Made by a program: the position numbers and the translations under genes
In this document: positions 7,343-16,901 of the stretch, piece by piece
Numbering within the stretch: the stretch's first letter is position 1
How the letters are laid out: each line of letters starts with the position of its first letter
Source: JAGFIY01 sp964499285
GTDB lineage: Bacteria > Bacteroidota > Ignavibacteria > Ignavibacteriales > Melioribacteraceae
Length of the DNA stretch: 64,000 nt
Direction of reading: 5' to 3'
Assembly (NCBI GenBank): GCA_964499285.1
Contig: CAZCLA010000005.1
Location: 58,773 to 122,772 of the forward strand
Notes under the pieces: model-generated
Databases searched by the model: none
What the model was told of the DNA's origin: nothing
Seen by the model: the letters and a program-made list of their open reading frames with translations, nothing else

Positions 7343-10300
7343 ATGAATCAATCAGAAAATAAAAATTTGATAATATCGAAAATAATTGAGTGGTCTGTAA
7401 ACAATAAATTACTTGTAATTCTGTTTACTGCGGCTACAATCTTTTTAGGTATTTGGGCTGTGCGAAATACGGCGATAGATGCAATCCCGGACCTTTCCGA
7501 TGTACAGGTAATTATTATGACTGAATACGCCGGACAAGGTCCGCAAATTGTCGAAGATCAGGTTACTTATCCTCTCACAACCAAAATGTTATCCGTTCCA
7601 TTCGCTCAGGATGTCCGCGGTTATTCGATGTTCGGCCTTTCTTTTGTCTACATTATTTTTGAGGACGGCACGGATATATATTGGGCGAGATCGCGTGTGC
7701 TTGAATACCTTAGCTCGATGCGCGGACAATTACCCGAAGGTGTAACACCTCAACTCGGTCCCGATGCTACCGGACTTGGCTGGGTTTATCAATATGTACT
7801 CAACTCCGATAAGCATAATCTTCAAGAACTTCGTTCAATTCAAGATTGGTTTCTGCGATACGAACTCTCTTCAATAGATGGTGTCTCCGAAGTTGCCAGT
7901 ATCGGCGGTTTTGTAAAACAGTACCAAGTAAATGTTGATCCCGTTAAACTTGCCAACTATGGTATTCCTATTCAAAAAGTGAAAAAATCAATCAAAGAGA
8001 GCAACAACGATGTTGGCGGGAGATTACTCGAAATCAGCGAAATGGAATTTATGGTTCGAGGACTTGGGTACATTAAAAGCAAAGAAGATATAGAAAATGT
8101 TCAGGTTGGCTTCGATCCTGCTTCCAATACACCGGTTTATGTAAAGAATATTGCTAATGTAGAGATTGGTCCTGAATTGAGACGAGGTCTTGCTGATTGG
8201 AACGGAGATGGAGAGACTGTAGGCGGCATAATTGTAATGCGTTACGGAGAAAACGCACTTGAGGTAATTAATAAAGTAAAAGAGCGATTAAATGAATTGG
8301 AGTCTTCACTTCCAGAGGGTATTACAATTGAAACGGCATACGATCGTTCTGAATTGATTGACAGTGCCATAGATAATCTTTCATCAAAACTAATTGAAGA
8401 AAGTATAATTGTTGCATTGGTAATTATTGCCTTCCTCCTTCACGTCAGAAGTTCACTTGTAGCTATCTTTACTTTACCCACGGCAGTATTAATTGCATTT
8501 ATTGTTATGAAACTGCAGGGTATAAATGCCAACATTATGTCACTCGGTGGAATAGCAATCGCAATTGGGGCTATGGTGGACGGTGCAATTGTAATGATTG
8601 AAAACGCCCATACGCATATGGTGGCAAATCAGGAAGCACCGGAAAAAGAACGAAGACCGCATTGGTCAATTGTACTTGAATCCGCAAAGGAAGTTGGTCC
8701 TTCAATTTTCTATTCTCTCCTTGTAATAACAGTATCATTTATACCTGTATTCACACTCGAACAGCAAGAAGGCAGAATGTTTAAACCACTCGCCTTTACA
8801 AAAACATATTCAATGGCTGCGGCAGCCATTCTTGCAGTTACAATTATTCCTGTTCTAATCGGGTATTTTGTTCGGGGGAAAGTTAAACGAGAGGAAGATC
8901 ATCCAATCACAAGACTTCTTACAAAAATTTATCACCCCGTCGTCGATTTCGTGATGGAAAAAAGATGGCTTGTAATAATAATTGCAGCCATTATTGTCGG
9001 ATTGACATATATCCCTTATTCAAAACTCGGCAGTGAGTTTATGCCGCCTTTATACGAAGGTGATCTTTTATATATGCCCACAACTTTGCCGGGAGTATCC
9101 ATTACTAAAGCCAAGGAATTACTTCAACAGACTGATAAAATAATCAAATCATTTCCCGAGGTTGAATCAGTTTTCGGTAAAGTGGGAAGAGCAGAAAGCG
9201 CAACCGATCCTGCTCCCCTTTCAATGATCGAAACCACTATCCAACTTAAGCCGGAAAGTGAATGGCGGCCAGGAATGACCCCGGATAAATTAACCGAAGA
9301 ATTAAACAACGCAATCCAAATTCCCGGTTTAACTAATGCGTGGACAATGCCCATCAAAACGAGAATTGATATGCTTTCGACAGGAATTAAAACTCCGGTC
9401 GGTATTAAAATAGCTGGTCCCGATTTAAGTGTGCTTCAAGATTTAGGAAAATCTATTGAAGAAGTTGCACGAAATATTGAAGGAACTCGCTCGGCATTTG
9501 CTGAAAGATCTGTCGGCGGAAACTATATTGATTTAGAAATTGACCGAAATGCAATTGCACGTTACGGATTGACTATAACTGATATTCAGAATGTATTTAG
9601 CAGTGCTGTTGGAGGAATGAATATAACAAAAACAGTTGAAGGACTCGAACGCTACCCGGTTAATTTGCGTTACCAAAGAGATTATAGGGACAATATAGAA
9701 TCTCTCAAAAGAGTTCTTGTTCCTATTCCATCGGGTGGAAATGTTCTGCTTTCGGAATTGGCGGAGATAAAAATCAAAAAAGGTCCGCCGATGATAAAAA
9801 CCGAAAATGCCCGCCCAAACGTATGGGTATATGTAGATTTAAAACAAAATGTTGACGTCGGTACTTACATCGATCGAGCTAAAGAAATAATTAATAAAGA
9901 AGTTCAATTACCACAAGGGTATTCACTCATCTGGAGCGGTCAATATGAATATATGGAAAGAGCAAATGATCGTCTTTCGATGCTAATTCCGTTAACGCTC
10001 CTAATTGTTATTGTACTTCTTTACTTCAACACAAAGTCGTTCACAAAAACCGGAATTGTTTTGCTTGCACTTCCCTTTTCGATGGTTGGTGCTATTTGGT
10101 TCTTATACTTAGCCGGTTATAATATGAGTGTTGCTGTTTGGGTTGGTATAATTGCGCTTTTGGGCGTTGATGCGGAAACCGGAGTTGTAATGCTTCTATA
10201 CCTCGATATAGCCTACGAGAAATTCAAAAAGAAAGGATTGCTTACTAATCTGACAGCACTTAAAGAGGCAATATTTGAAGGTGCGGTTAAACGAATTCGT

Positions 10301-10510
10301 CCAAAAATGATGACAGTGATGACAACATTTCTCGGGCTGCTGCCAATTCTAATTGGACTTGGAATCGGTTCAGATGTAATGAAAAGAATCGCTGCACCAA
10401 TGGTTGGGGGAATTTTTACAAGTATGATAATGGAATTGACGGTTTACCCGGCGATATTTTTCGCGTTAAAGAAAAGAGAATTAAAAAAAGAAAATTTATT
10501 AACTGAATAA
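7343..10510 (+). CDS. cusA: Heavy-metal RND efflux pump, CusA/CzcA family
   Basis: 1055 residues, the normal size of an HME-RND pump, with 12 membrane helices and two large periplasmic loops. TM1 (LLVILFTAATIFLGIWAV) is followed by the pore-domain start AIDAIPDLSDVQVII. The TM4 region near residues 399-425 reads GGIAIAIGAMVDG then AIVMIENAH, which fits the HME4 (Cu/Ag, CusA) signature better than the DFG-type of Co/Zn/Cd pumps. It is a proton-driven inner-membrane pump working with the upstream adaptor and TolC-like channel. The metal assignment to Cu(I)/Ag(I) rests on that motif and on the Met/Cys-rich partners, and is inference. Confidence 0.93.
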   Translation: MNQSENKNLIISKIIEWSVNNKLLVILFTAATIFLGIWAVRNTAIDAIPDLSDVQVIIMTEYAGQGPQIVEDQVTYPLTTKMLSVPFAQDVRGYSMFGLSFVYIIFEDGTDIYWARSRVLEYLSSMRGQLPEGVTPQLGPDATGLGWVYQYVLNSDKHNLQELRSIQDWFLRYELSSIDGVSEVASIGGFVKQYQVNVDPVKLANYGIPIQKVKKSIKESNNDVGGRLLEISEMEFMVRGLGYIKSKEDIENVQVGFDPASNTPVYVKNIANVEIGPELRRGLADWNGDGETVGGIIVMRYGENALEVINKVKERLNELESSLPEGITIETAYDRSELIDSAIDNLSSKLIEESIIVALVIIAFLLHVRSSLVAIFTLPTAVLIAFIVMKLQGINANIMSLGGIAIAIGAMVDGAIVMIENAHTHMVANQEAPEKERRPHWSIVLESAKEVGPSIFYSLLVITVSFIPVFTLEQQEGRMFKPLAFTKTYSMAAAAILAVTIIPVLIGYFVRGKVKREEDHPITRLLTKIYHPVVDFVMEKRWLVIIIAAIIVGLTYIPYSKLGSEFMPPLYEGDLLYMPTTLPGVSITKAKELLQQTDKIIKSFPEVESVFGKVGRAESATDPAPLSMIETTIQLKPESEWRPGMTPDKLTEELNNAIQIPGLTNAWTMPIKTRIDMLSTGIKTPVGIKIAGPDLSVLQDLGKSIEEVARNIEGTRSAFAERSVGGNYIDLEIDRNAIARYGLTITDIQNVFSSAVGGMNITKTVEGLERYPVNLRYQRDYRDNIESLKRVLVPIPSGGNVLLSELAEIKIKKGPPMIKTENARPNVWVYVDLKQNVDVGTYIDRAKEIINKEVQLPQGYSLIWSGQYEYMERANDRLSMLIPLTLLIVIVLLYFNTKSFTKTGIVLLALPFSMVGAIWFLYLAGYNMSVAVWVGIIALLGVDAETGVVMLLYLDIAYEKFKKKGLLTNLTALKEAIFEGAVKRIRPKMMTVMTTFLGLLPILIGLGIGSDVMKRIAAPMVGGIFTSMIMELTVYPAIFFALKKRELKKENLLTE

Positions 10511-10587
10511 AGTAAGAATGCACTCGACCTTAATCAGTTAATAAATAAGTAACATTATAAACAATAACTAAACCAAACGGAGGTACT

Positions 10588-11055
10588 ATGAAAAAAGTAA
10601 AAATATTCACAACTATCCTATCTGCGGTTCTGTTGCTTTCACTCACTGAAATTTCATCACAGGAAAAGCCTGTTGAGATGAAGAAAAAAACAGCACAGAC
10701 TGTTGACTCGCTTGATACAGAAGAAAAAAAGGCGAAATCGCATAAATGCACAGAGAACTGCGATCATTCAAAACATATGGATAGTACTATGATTCATTCC
10801 GATCATTCTAAAATGATCCATCACAATTTGGAAAAAGTAGATTCTGTACATTCAGAGAAAATGATCCATGAAGGAAAAATAGATGTATCAAAAATTGATA
10901 AAAACAAAGACAATTTTGTATTTGAATGCCCCATGGATTGGAATGTAATATCCGATAAAGCAGGAAACTGCCCAACTTGCGGTATGAAGCTGAAAAAATA
11001 TACTGTCGAGGAAACAAAAAAGAATCTGGTCAAATACGGGTATGAAATAAAATAA
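10588..11055 (+). CDS. Secreted His-rich heavy-metal-binding protein
   Basis: A 155-residue protein with a signal peptide (residues 1-25), a Lys/Glu-rich spacer, then a His/Met-rich stretch with HKCTENCDHSKHM and repeated DHSK(M)IH elements (52-95). A C-terminal CPMDW...CPTCGMKL metal module spans about 114-134, followed by a helix ending KYGYEIK. This last 50 residues mirrors the C-terminus of the CusB-like adaptor. A strong GGAGGT ribosome site precedes ATG. It lies 77 nt after the pump gene and is followed by a terminator, so it is likely the last gene of the efflux operon. A periplasmic metal chaperone or buffer is inferred. Confidence 0.8.
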   Translation: MKKVKIFTTILSAVLLLSLTEISSQEKPVEMKKKTAQTVDSLDTEEKKAKSHKCTENCDHSKHMDSTMIHSDHSKMIHHNLEKVDSVHSEKMIHEGKIDVSKIDKNKDNFVFECPMDWNVISDKAGNCPTCGMKLKKYTVEETKKNLVKYGYEIK

Positions 11056-11429
11056 ATTTTAGGGGCAGTCATCTGTCCCTTTTATTGAACCCTTTGTTAT
11101 TTACGAACATCTAATAATACATTAAAATACGAAATTTTGCGATGAAGATTTTCGTTGAAAATACTTAATTGACTCATTATCTGTCATAATGACATTATCT
11201 AGTTTATGTTGAGAATTTATATTCAATGATAACAATTCTATACAAAAATTTTCTTTATTTTGTCAATCATATTCCGTATATTTTTTAGCTGAATTTTATC
11301 TTATGATCACAGAACTTAATCTATCGCAAAAAATTATCAAACCATTGAACTTAAATATCCGTTTTTGGAACAAAATCACTCTTTTTAAGTAAAACCAAAA
11401 TCATTAATTAAGCCGTAAGGAGAGTTGCC
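11056..11429. other. Intergenic region before sigma-factor gene
   Basis: 374 bp without a gene. It holds the terminator at 11061-11084 and a perfect 13-bp palindrome TGTCAT-A-ATGACA at 11182-11194, about 235 bp before the sigma-factor start. The rest is AT-rich. I could not pick a convincing promoter or small RNA in it. Confidence 0.5.
11061..11084 (+). terminator. Rho-independent terminator after efflux operon
   Basis: AGGGGCAG (11061-11068) pairs with CTGTCCCT (11073-11080) over a TCAT loop with one G-U pair, and TTTT follows. It lies 6 nt after the last stop of the metal-efflux genes. Confidence 0.75.
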
Positions 11430-12290
11430 TTGAAAATTACGAAGCAATTTACAAACAGAGAAAGTCAAAGTTTAGATAGATATCTCCAGGAAATTGGTAA
11501 GGTTGATTTAATTACCTCTGAGCAGGAAATTGAACTTGCCGAGAGGATACGTGAAGGTGATCAAGAGGCATTAGACATTCTTACAAAAGCAAATCTAAGA
11601 TTTGTTGTTAGTGTTGCGAAGCAATATCAAAATAAAGGTCTTTCATTGAACGATCTGATAAATGAAGGAAATTTAGGATTAATAAAAGCAGCTAAAAAAT
11701 TCGATGAAACAAGAGGATTTAAATTTATTTCGTATGCTGTTTGGTGGATTAGACAATCAATAATGCAGGCAATTGCCGATCAATCCAGAATGGTTCGACT
11801 TCCACTCAACAGAGTCGGTGCATTAACTAAAATAAGCAAAGCCGCTTCTCAGCTTGAACAAGAACTTGAAAGAAAACCAACCGCCCAAGAAATTGCTCAG
11901 GAATTAGATATGCCGGTTGAAGATGTTTCATATGCATTAAGGCACGCAGGTCGTCACGTTTCTATGGATGCTCCAATTTCTCAAGGAGATGATAATAAGA
12001 GCAGTTTGCTGGATCTCTTATCTAATAATGAACAACCTTCTCCTGATTATACTCTTATGGATGATTCGTTAAAAAATGATATTGAAAGTGCTCTCTCAAC
12101 TCTTTCTGAAAGAGAAGCACAAGTTATTAAACTTTATTTTGGTCTCGATAACGAGCATAGTGCTACACTTGAGGAAATCGGAGAAATGCTTAATCTTACT
12201 CGTGAGAGAGTTAGACAAATAAAAGAAAAGGCATTGCTGAGATTGCGTCATGCTTCAAGAAGTAAGAATCTGAAAGTTTATCTCGGATAA
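11430..12290 (+). CDS. rpoD: RNA polymerase sigma factor, RpoD/SigA type (short form)
   Basis: 286 residues, the length of the Bacteroidota-type primary sigma factor that lacks region 1.1. Region 1.2 begins near DRYLQEIGKVDLI. Region 2 has LRFVVSVAKQY, DLINEGNLGLIKAAKKFD and FISYAVWWIRQSIMQAI. Region 3 contains RLPLNRVG and region 4 ends with EIGEMLNLTRERVRQIKEKALLRLR. TTG start at 11430 has TAAGGAG 7 nt upstream; that spacing decides the start. It is probably the housekeeping sigma factor, though a paralogue elsewhere cannot be excluded. It is flanked by terminators on both sides, so it is a single-gene transcript. Confidence 0.93.
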   Translation: MKITKQFTNRESQSLDRYLQEIGKVDLITSEQEIELAERIREGDQEALDILTKANLRFVVSVAKQYQNKGLSLNDLINEGNLGLIKAAKKFDETRGFKFISYAVWWIRQSIMQAIADQSRMVRLPLNRVGALTKISKAASQLEQELERKPTAQEIAQELDMPVEDVSYALRHAGRHVSMDAPISQGDDNKSSLLDLLSNNEQPSPDYTLMDDSLKNDIESALSTLSEREAQVIKLYFGLDNEHSATLEEIGEMLNLTRERVRQIKEKALLRLRHASRSKNLKVYLG

Positions 12291-12296
12291 AAATTA

Positions 12297-12326
12297 AAAG
12301 CCGCTTGTTTAAGCGGCTTTTTTTTT
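12297..12326. terminator. Bidirectional terminator between sigma factor and DUF2911 genes
   Basis: AAAGCCGCTT (12297-12306) pairs perfectly with AAGCGGCTTT (12311-12320) over GTTT, followed by a run of T to 12326 on plus and preceded by A-rich sequence for the minus strand. It serves the convergent genes on either side. Confidence 0.9.
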
Positions 12327-12328
12327 AC

Positions 12329-13375
12329 TCATTTTTCTAGTCTGTTTATTTCTTTTTCAATTTCTGCCTTTTGATTGGACGGAGCGATTTCCAAAGCTTT
12401 CTTGTATAATTCAATCGCTTTTGTATATTCACCTTTCTTCACATATGCATCCGCTAAACTTTTAGCTGCATTCCATGATTCACGATACTTTTCAAGGTTC
12501 GATTGAAATACATCGATCGCCTCATCAGTTTTGCCTAAGTTCATCAAAATGTTGCCGTAATTATTAGCTTGATACTCATTAGCATCACCTAGATATTCAG
12601 CAATCTCATCAGATAATAATTCAATATCGTTATTTCTTCCTAGTTGCTCTAATAGTGAAGTTTTCAACATAAGGTTGTTTATATTCTTCTGTGAATTTAT
12701 TGATTGATCAATCCACTTTAATCCTTGTTCAAGTTCAATATTATTTTGCAGGCAGTAATTTGCAGCCTGCATAGGACCCTGCCAGCCGAATCCGGTAATT
12801 CCTTTAAGTTGTTCTTTAAAACTCTCAACAGCAATTTTATGAACATCAAATTCTACGGTAAAAGAAATCTTTTTCTTTTCCCAGTGCATGTAAACATCTA
12901 TTGAATTTGGAGCATAATTCTCAAATCCGTAAACTAATCTCTCCTGATGCTCGACTTCAACAGGTTTTATATTTAATCGAACTTGATCTTTCGATTCATC
13001 GTAGAAAAAACTTCCCCAGTTTTTATTTTCTTTATTAAAGATTAAAGTCCACTCATCTTGGGTCGGGATAATGTGAAAACCGTATATCCCAGCGGGAATA
13101 TTATTACCATTTATTTTTGCATCATCACTAAATCTGATTGTTGTATTTTCGTTTGCACCTGCTCTCCAGATTACACCATAAGGCACCAGGACGCCGTAAA
13201 TCGTCCTATTGTTAACTCCGGGACTTGAATAATGTATTTGGACACAACTCAAACCTATCTCGTGTGAAACTGAAGCCGCCGGACTTAACCTTGGAGATTT
13301 TAGATTCTGTGCGGTTAATGTTGTTAATCCAAATAATAGTATAATAGCCACGAAATAAAGCAATTTATTTTTCAT
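12329..13375 (-). CDS. Secreted DUF2911 protein with C-terminal TPRs
   Basis: A signal peptide (residues 1-22, ending TLTAQ) is followed by a DUF2911 domain (about 25-165), recognised from SPRLSPAASVSHEIG, VNNRTIYGVLVPYGVIWRAG and IPAGIYGFHIIP. Residues about 185-345 contain tetratricopeptide repeats, clearest at the end (NAAKSLADAYVKKGEYTKAIE). DUF2911 is common in Bacteroidota and has no established biochemical role; the combination with TPRs suggests a periplasmic or surface scaffold. It has its own promoter region in the AT-rich gap before the divergent aminotransferase gene (145 bp). The 3' end runs into the shared terminator. Confidence 0.88.
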   Translation of the reverse strand: MKNKLLYFVAIILLFGLTTLTAQNLKSPRLSPAASVSHEIGLSCVQIHYSSPGVNNRTIYGVLVPYGVIWRAGANENTTIRFSDDAKINGNNIPAGIYGFHIIPTQDEWTLIFNKENKNWGSFFYDESKDQVRLNIKPVEVEHQERLVYGFENYAPNSIDVYMHWEKKKISFTVEFDVHKIAVESFKEQLKGITGFGWQGPMQAANYCLQNNIELEQGLKWIDQSINSQKNINNLMLKTSLLEQLGRNNDIELLSDEIAEYLGDANEYQANNYGNILMNLGKTDEAIDVFQSNLEKYRESWNAAKSLADAYVKKGEYTKAIELYKKALEIAPSNQKAEIEKEINRLEK

Positions 13376-13520
13376 TTCTTTTCTCCAAAATTATTTTATT
13401 AAAAAATTGCAATTTTACTTGGTTTTAATAATTTTTTCTCACCTAAAATTGATCAATTAATTTAATCCTATTTTATATATTTATTCAATCAAAATCAGAA
13501 ATCAATTTAACGGGGAATTG

Positions 13521-14987
13521 ATGACTCAATTAGAAAATAAATTTAAAAGTTTCAGAAACAATATAATTGGAATAAATAAAACTTTCATTTCACCTTATGG
13601 TGAAAAAAAAATTATATACGCTGATTGGATTGCAAGCGGAAGATTGTATAAACCGATCGAAGAAAGACTGATAACTGAATTTTACCCGATTGTGGGAAAC
13701 ACTCACTCCGAATCGAGTTTCACCGGCACATCTATGACTTATGCATACAATTATGCAAAGAATATTATTAAGAAGCACGTCAAAGCTGCCTCTGATGATG
13801 TAATAATTACACAAGGCACCGGGATGACAGGTATGGTTAATAAATTACAAAGAATATTGGGATTGCGTGTGTGCGAACAGCTTGAAACTTACCTGAATTT
13901 TCCGAAGGAGGATAAACCTGTTGTTTTTATTACCCATATGGAACATCATTCAAATCACACTTCATGGTTGGAGACAATCTGTGATGTGGTTATTATTGAA
14001 CCTGATGAGAGAAGCTGTATTAACTTGAAGCATCTTGAACAATTGCTCGAGCTTTACAGAGACAGAAAACTGAAGATAGGTTCTTTTACTGCAGCTTCAA
14101 ACGTTACCGGAGTTCAAACTGATTATCATAAAATGGCAAAGATTATGCATCGACACGGTGGATTATGTTTCGTAGATTTTGCAGCTGCCGCTCCTTACAT
14201 CAATATAGATATGCATCCAGACGACCCGGAAGAAAGTCTTGATGCTATATTCTTCTCACCTCATAAATTTCTTGGTGGACCTGGAACAACCGGTGTTCTT
14301 GTATTTAATTCTTCTCTGTATAATAGAAGTATTCCAGATCATCCGGGAGGCGGAACAGTCGATTGGACAAATCCATGGGGCGAACACAAATATATCAATG
14401 ATATAGAATCTCGTGAAGACGGAGGCACACCGGGCTTTCTACAAACCATAAAAACTGCTCTAGCAATTAAATTAAAAGAAGAGATGAACTCAACAAATAT
14501 TGTTGCACGAGAGCACGAATTATTAAAAATTGCATTTGAAGAATTTGGCAAGATGCCGAGCCTTCACATTCTTGCGCCCGAATTTACTGATAGATTAGGG
14601 ATTATTTCGTTTTATGTTGAAGAGATTCATTATAATTTGATGGTAAAGTTATTGAATGACCGTTTTGGAGTTCAAGTCAGAGGAGGATGTTCGTGTGCAG
14701 GCACATACGGACATTATTTGCTTCATGTTGATCCGACTCGTTCAAAAAGAATTACAGATAAAATCAACCAAGGTGATCTTTCGGAAAAACCCGGATGGGT
14801 AAGATTATCGCTTCATCCTACTATGACAGATGACGAATTATACTTGATATTAGATGCAATTAAGGAAATAATACAGAATATACATGAATGGGAAAAGGAT
14901 TATAATTATTCACCGAAAACAAATGAATACTACCATATATCAGGTAACAATCAAAATCATGTTATTGATAGGTGTTTTAAGTTATAA
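13521..14987 (+). CDS. PLP-dependent aminotransferase class V (cysteine-desulfurase-like)
   Basis: About 488 residues. The fold-type I class V pattern is clear: IIYADWIASGRLY near the N-terminus, NTHSESSFTG, the PLP-phosphate loop TQGTGMTGMVNKL, THMEHHSN with the ring-stacking His, CFVDFAAAAPY with the Asp that binds the pyridine N, and the Schiff-base Lys in SPHKFLGGPG (about residue 249). A cysteine cluster RGGCSCAGTYGHYLL lies where desulfurases carry their active-site loop, so sulfur transfer from cysteine is plausible but not proven. It is longer than SufS/IscS (about 400) and no Fe-S assembly genes are near. ATG 13521 with GGGGA upstream is preferred to TTG 13518. Confidence 0.82.
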   Translation: MTQLENKFKSFRNNIIGINKTFISPYGEKKIIYADWIASGRLYKPIEERLITEFYPIVGNTHSESSFTGTSMTYAYNYAKNIIKKHVKAASDDVIITQGTGMTGMVNKLQRILGLRVCEQLETYLNFPKEDKPVVFITHMEHHSNHTSWLETICDVVIIEPDERSCINLKHLEQLLELYRDRKLKIGSFTAASNVTGVQTDYHKMAKIMHRHGGLCFVDFAAAAPYINIDMHPDDPEESLDAIFFSPHKFLGGPGTTGVLVFNSSLYNRSIPDHPGGGTVDWTNPWGEHKYINDIESREDGGTPGFLQTIKTALAIKLKEEMNSTNIVAREHELLKIAFEEFGKMPSLHILAPEFTDRLGIISFYVEEIHYNLMVKLLNDRFGVQVRGGCSCAGTYGHYLLHVDPTRSKRITDKINQGDLSEKPGWVRLSLHPTMTDDELYLILDAIKEIIQNIHEWEKDYNYSPKTNEYYHISGNNQNHVIDRCFKL

Positions 14988-14998
14988 TATTTAATAAC

Positions 14999-15026
14999 AA
15001 AAATGATTTGATAGTTCTTCATTTTT
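14999..15026. terminator. Weak hairpin between convergent genes
   Basis: AAAAATGA (14999-15006) pairs with TCATTTTT (15019-15026). It is AT-rich and lies just after the aminotransferase stop. It may terminate that gene; strength is doubtful. Confidence 0.3.
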
Positions 15027-15122
15027 GATCAGGAATTAAAAACAGCGTTGCATTTATAGTCTCGATTCTCATAGTACAATCTATTACATAGAAAATAACT
15101 TAAGTAGATGTATGATAAGGTC

Positions 15123-16409
15123 TTATTCTTCCAAATACTTATGTTCACGAGTCCGGTTTTTGCGGTATTCCTTTAATCGAAGAGTAAATTTACTCCCTTT
15201 CCCGGGTTCACTAGTCACGTTAAGTTCACCCTCATTTTCCCTAGCAAACATATTTGAGATAATCAAACCTAATCCAGTCCCCTTTTCTTTCTTACCTCCG
15301 ATTTTTGTAGTTGGAACATCAATTCTGAATAATTTTTCAATATCTTCTTCCGTCATACCGATACCGCTATCCTCAATGGATATATAGATATCCCGATCTT
15401 TCTTTTCGCAATTTACTTTTACCTTTCCGCGATCGGAAGAAAATTTAACTGCATTCGAAATCAAATTTTCCAAAATAACTAAAACCGTTACTCTATCTGC
15501 AATAATATGTATTGATGAATCAATTAAAACTTCTAGCGAGATGTTTTTTGTCTTTATCTCTTTTTCAAATGTAGGTAGCAATTCATCGAACAAAACTTTA
15601 ACAGACAGAACTTCCCTTTCCGTTACGATCTTTCCCATAGTCGATTTTGACCAAAGCAGAAGATTATTGAGAAGACGAAATGAAAACTTTGCCGATTTGA
15701 AGATTTCATTTAAAAAATTCTTTCTCTCTTCCTCATCAAATGTTTCATAATCTTCCACAAGCATTTCAGTAAAACCAAGCAAAGAAGCAAAAGGATTTTT
15801 GAGATCATGCGAAATTATCGAGAAGAATTTATCTTTCATTTCATTTACTTCACGCAGCTTCCTCTCAGAATCTATTAGAGCTTTTTCAGCCTTTCGTTTC
15901 TCGGTTATATCGTTCAAAACACCAACAACTCCAAGCAGATTGTTAGAGAGATCATTATAAACAGATTCAGTTATAATTATAGTTTTCGCTTCGTTTTTTT
16001 GAATTGTTGATACAATTTCGTGAGTTGCAATTCCATCAATATCCAACTTGCCCTCTTTTCTAGATGAGGTGGCATCAGCAATTTCTTCAGGCAGCACATC
16101 ATGAGGTTTTTTGCCAAGAATATCAGCACAAGTCAATTGGAAATAATTTTCGAAGTGGATGTTGCAACCGACAAATCTTCCTTCCGTGTTAAGAATATAC
16201 GATGGATTTGGAATGTTTTTAATTGCACTTACCATTAACTCGTTATGGATTTTAGCAAAATCAAATCCGGCAAAGTTACTCAACTGCTGTAAAAAATTAT
16301 CTTCTTCTTTGTTAGCCGATGCTTCAGCTTCGTGATTTTCATTTAACAGTTTCGTAAGTCTTTCAACTTCTTTTATAAGTTCTTCTTTTGTTAGATTTAT
16401 TAAATCCAT
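15123..16409 (-). CDS. PAS-domain sensor histidine kinase
   Basis: A soluble 428-residue kinase with no membrane segment. A coiled coil covers residues 1-45. A PAS domain follows (about 60-170; NIPNPSYILNTEGRFVGCN, ILGKKPHDVLP, GVVGVLNDITEKRKAEKAL). The HisKA helix has H201 in FFSIISHDLKNPF, and the ATPase domain has the N box LENLISNAVKFS, G1 DSGIGM and G2 KGTGLGLIIS. It senses a cytoplasmic signal by the PAS domain and autophosphorylates. No response regulator is adjacent. It is the last gene of a five-gene run beginning with crcB; only 3 nt separate it from the DUF2141 gene. Confidence 0.9.
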   Translation of the reverse strand: MDLINLTKEELIKEVERLTKLLNENHEAEASANKEEDNFLQQLSNFAGFDFAKIHNELMVSAIKNIPNPSYILNTEGRFVGCNIHFENYFQLTCADILGKKPHDVLPEEIADATSSRKEGKLDIDGIATHEIVSTIQKNEAKTIIITESVYNDLSNNLLGVVGVLNDITEKRKAEKALIDSERKLREVNEMKDKFFSIISHDLKNPFASLLGFTEMLVEDYETFDEEERKNFLNEIFKSAKFSFRLLNNLLLWSKSTMGKIVTEREVLSVKVLFDELLPTFEKEIKTKNISLEVLIDSSIHIIADRVTVLVILENLISNAVKFSSDRGKVKVNCEKKDRDIYISIEDSGIGMTEEDIEKLFRIDVPTTKIGGKKEKGTGLGLIISNMFARENEGELNVTSEPGKGSKFTLRLKEYRKNRTREHKYLEE

Positions 16410-16412
16410 CTG

Positions 16413-16892
16413 TTAATCCACAATAATATTTATTATTTGATTTGTTGAATCGAAGCTGAACAATGCACTTTCAAAATCAGGCATTCCAAATGTTCCACGT
16501 ACGTTATTTGAAAATCCATAATCTTCTGACGGCATTCCTAAAAAATTTTTATTTAACTCATAATTCATATCTTCGTCGTGAAAAACTTTAATCGCATAAT
16601 TACCGAACTGTAGATTTTCAAAAACAAACTCCGATTTAAGATTTACTATTTTTGAGCTTCCGCCCAACACCGGTTTTTCTTCACGCTCAAACTCTTCCTC
16701 ATTCCGGGAAAGTGCAGTAAGTGCAAATCCATCGTTGCTCTCAAATCCTTCAATCTTTACGATTAATATTCCGGAATTAGTGAATTGCCCAGGTTCAAAC
16801 AATAGCCAGCCGCAATTTAAAAGTATTAAAACCGGGAGCAACGGCAAAATATTTTTATTTCCTATTCTCATAATCGAAATAAAATCAAACAT
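16413..16892 (-). CDS. DUF2141 domain protein
   Basis: An N-terminal hydrophobic segment (NILPLLPVLILLNCGWLLF) looks like a signal or anchor; the Cys lacks a standard lipobox. It is followed by a DUF2141 domain: GILIVKIEGFESNDGFALTAL, then FGNYAIKVFHDEDMN, and NFLGMPSEDYGFSNNVRG. DUF2141 proteins are small exported beta-sandwich proteins of unknown role in Bacteroidota. The start at 16892 could also be the Met at 16871; neither has a good ribosome site. It lies 9 nt after the PAP2 gene. Confidence 0.8.
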   Translation of the reverse strand: MFDFISIMRIGNKNILPLLPVLILLNCGWLLFEPGQFTNSGILIVKIEGFESNDGFALTALSRNEEEFEREEKPVLGGSSKIVNLKSEFVFENLQFGNYAIKVFHDEDMNYELNKNFLGMPSEDYGFSNNVRGTFGMPDFESALFSFDSTNQIINIIVD

Positions 16893-16901
16893 TTTTAGAA
16901 A

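Noticed and set aside
12329..13375. Possible cytochrome or enzyme domain in the DUF2911/TPR protein
   Set aside because: No CxxCH motif and no catalytic motif; only DUF2911 and TPR features are visible.
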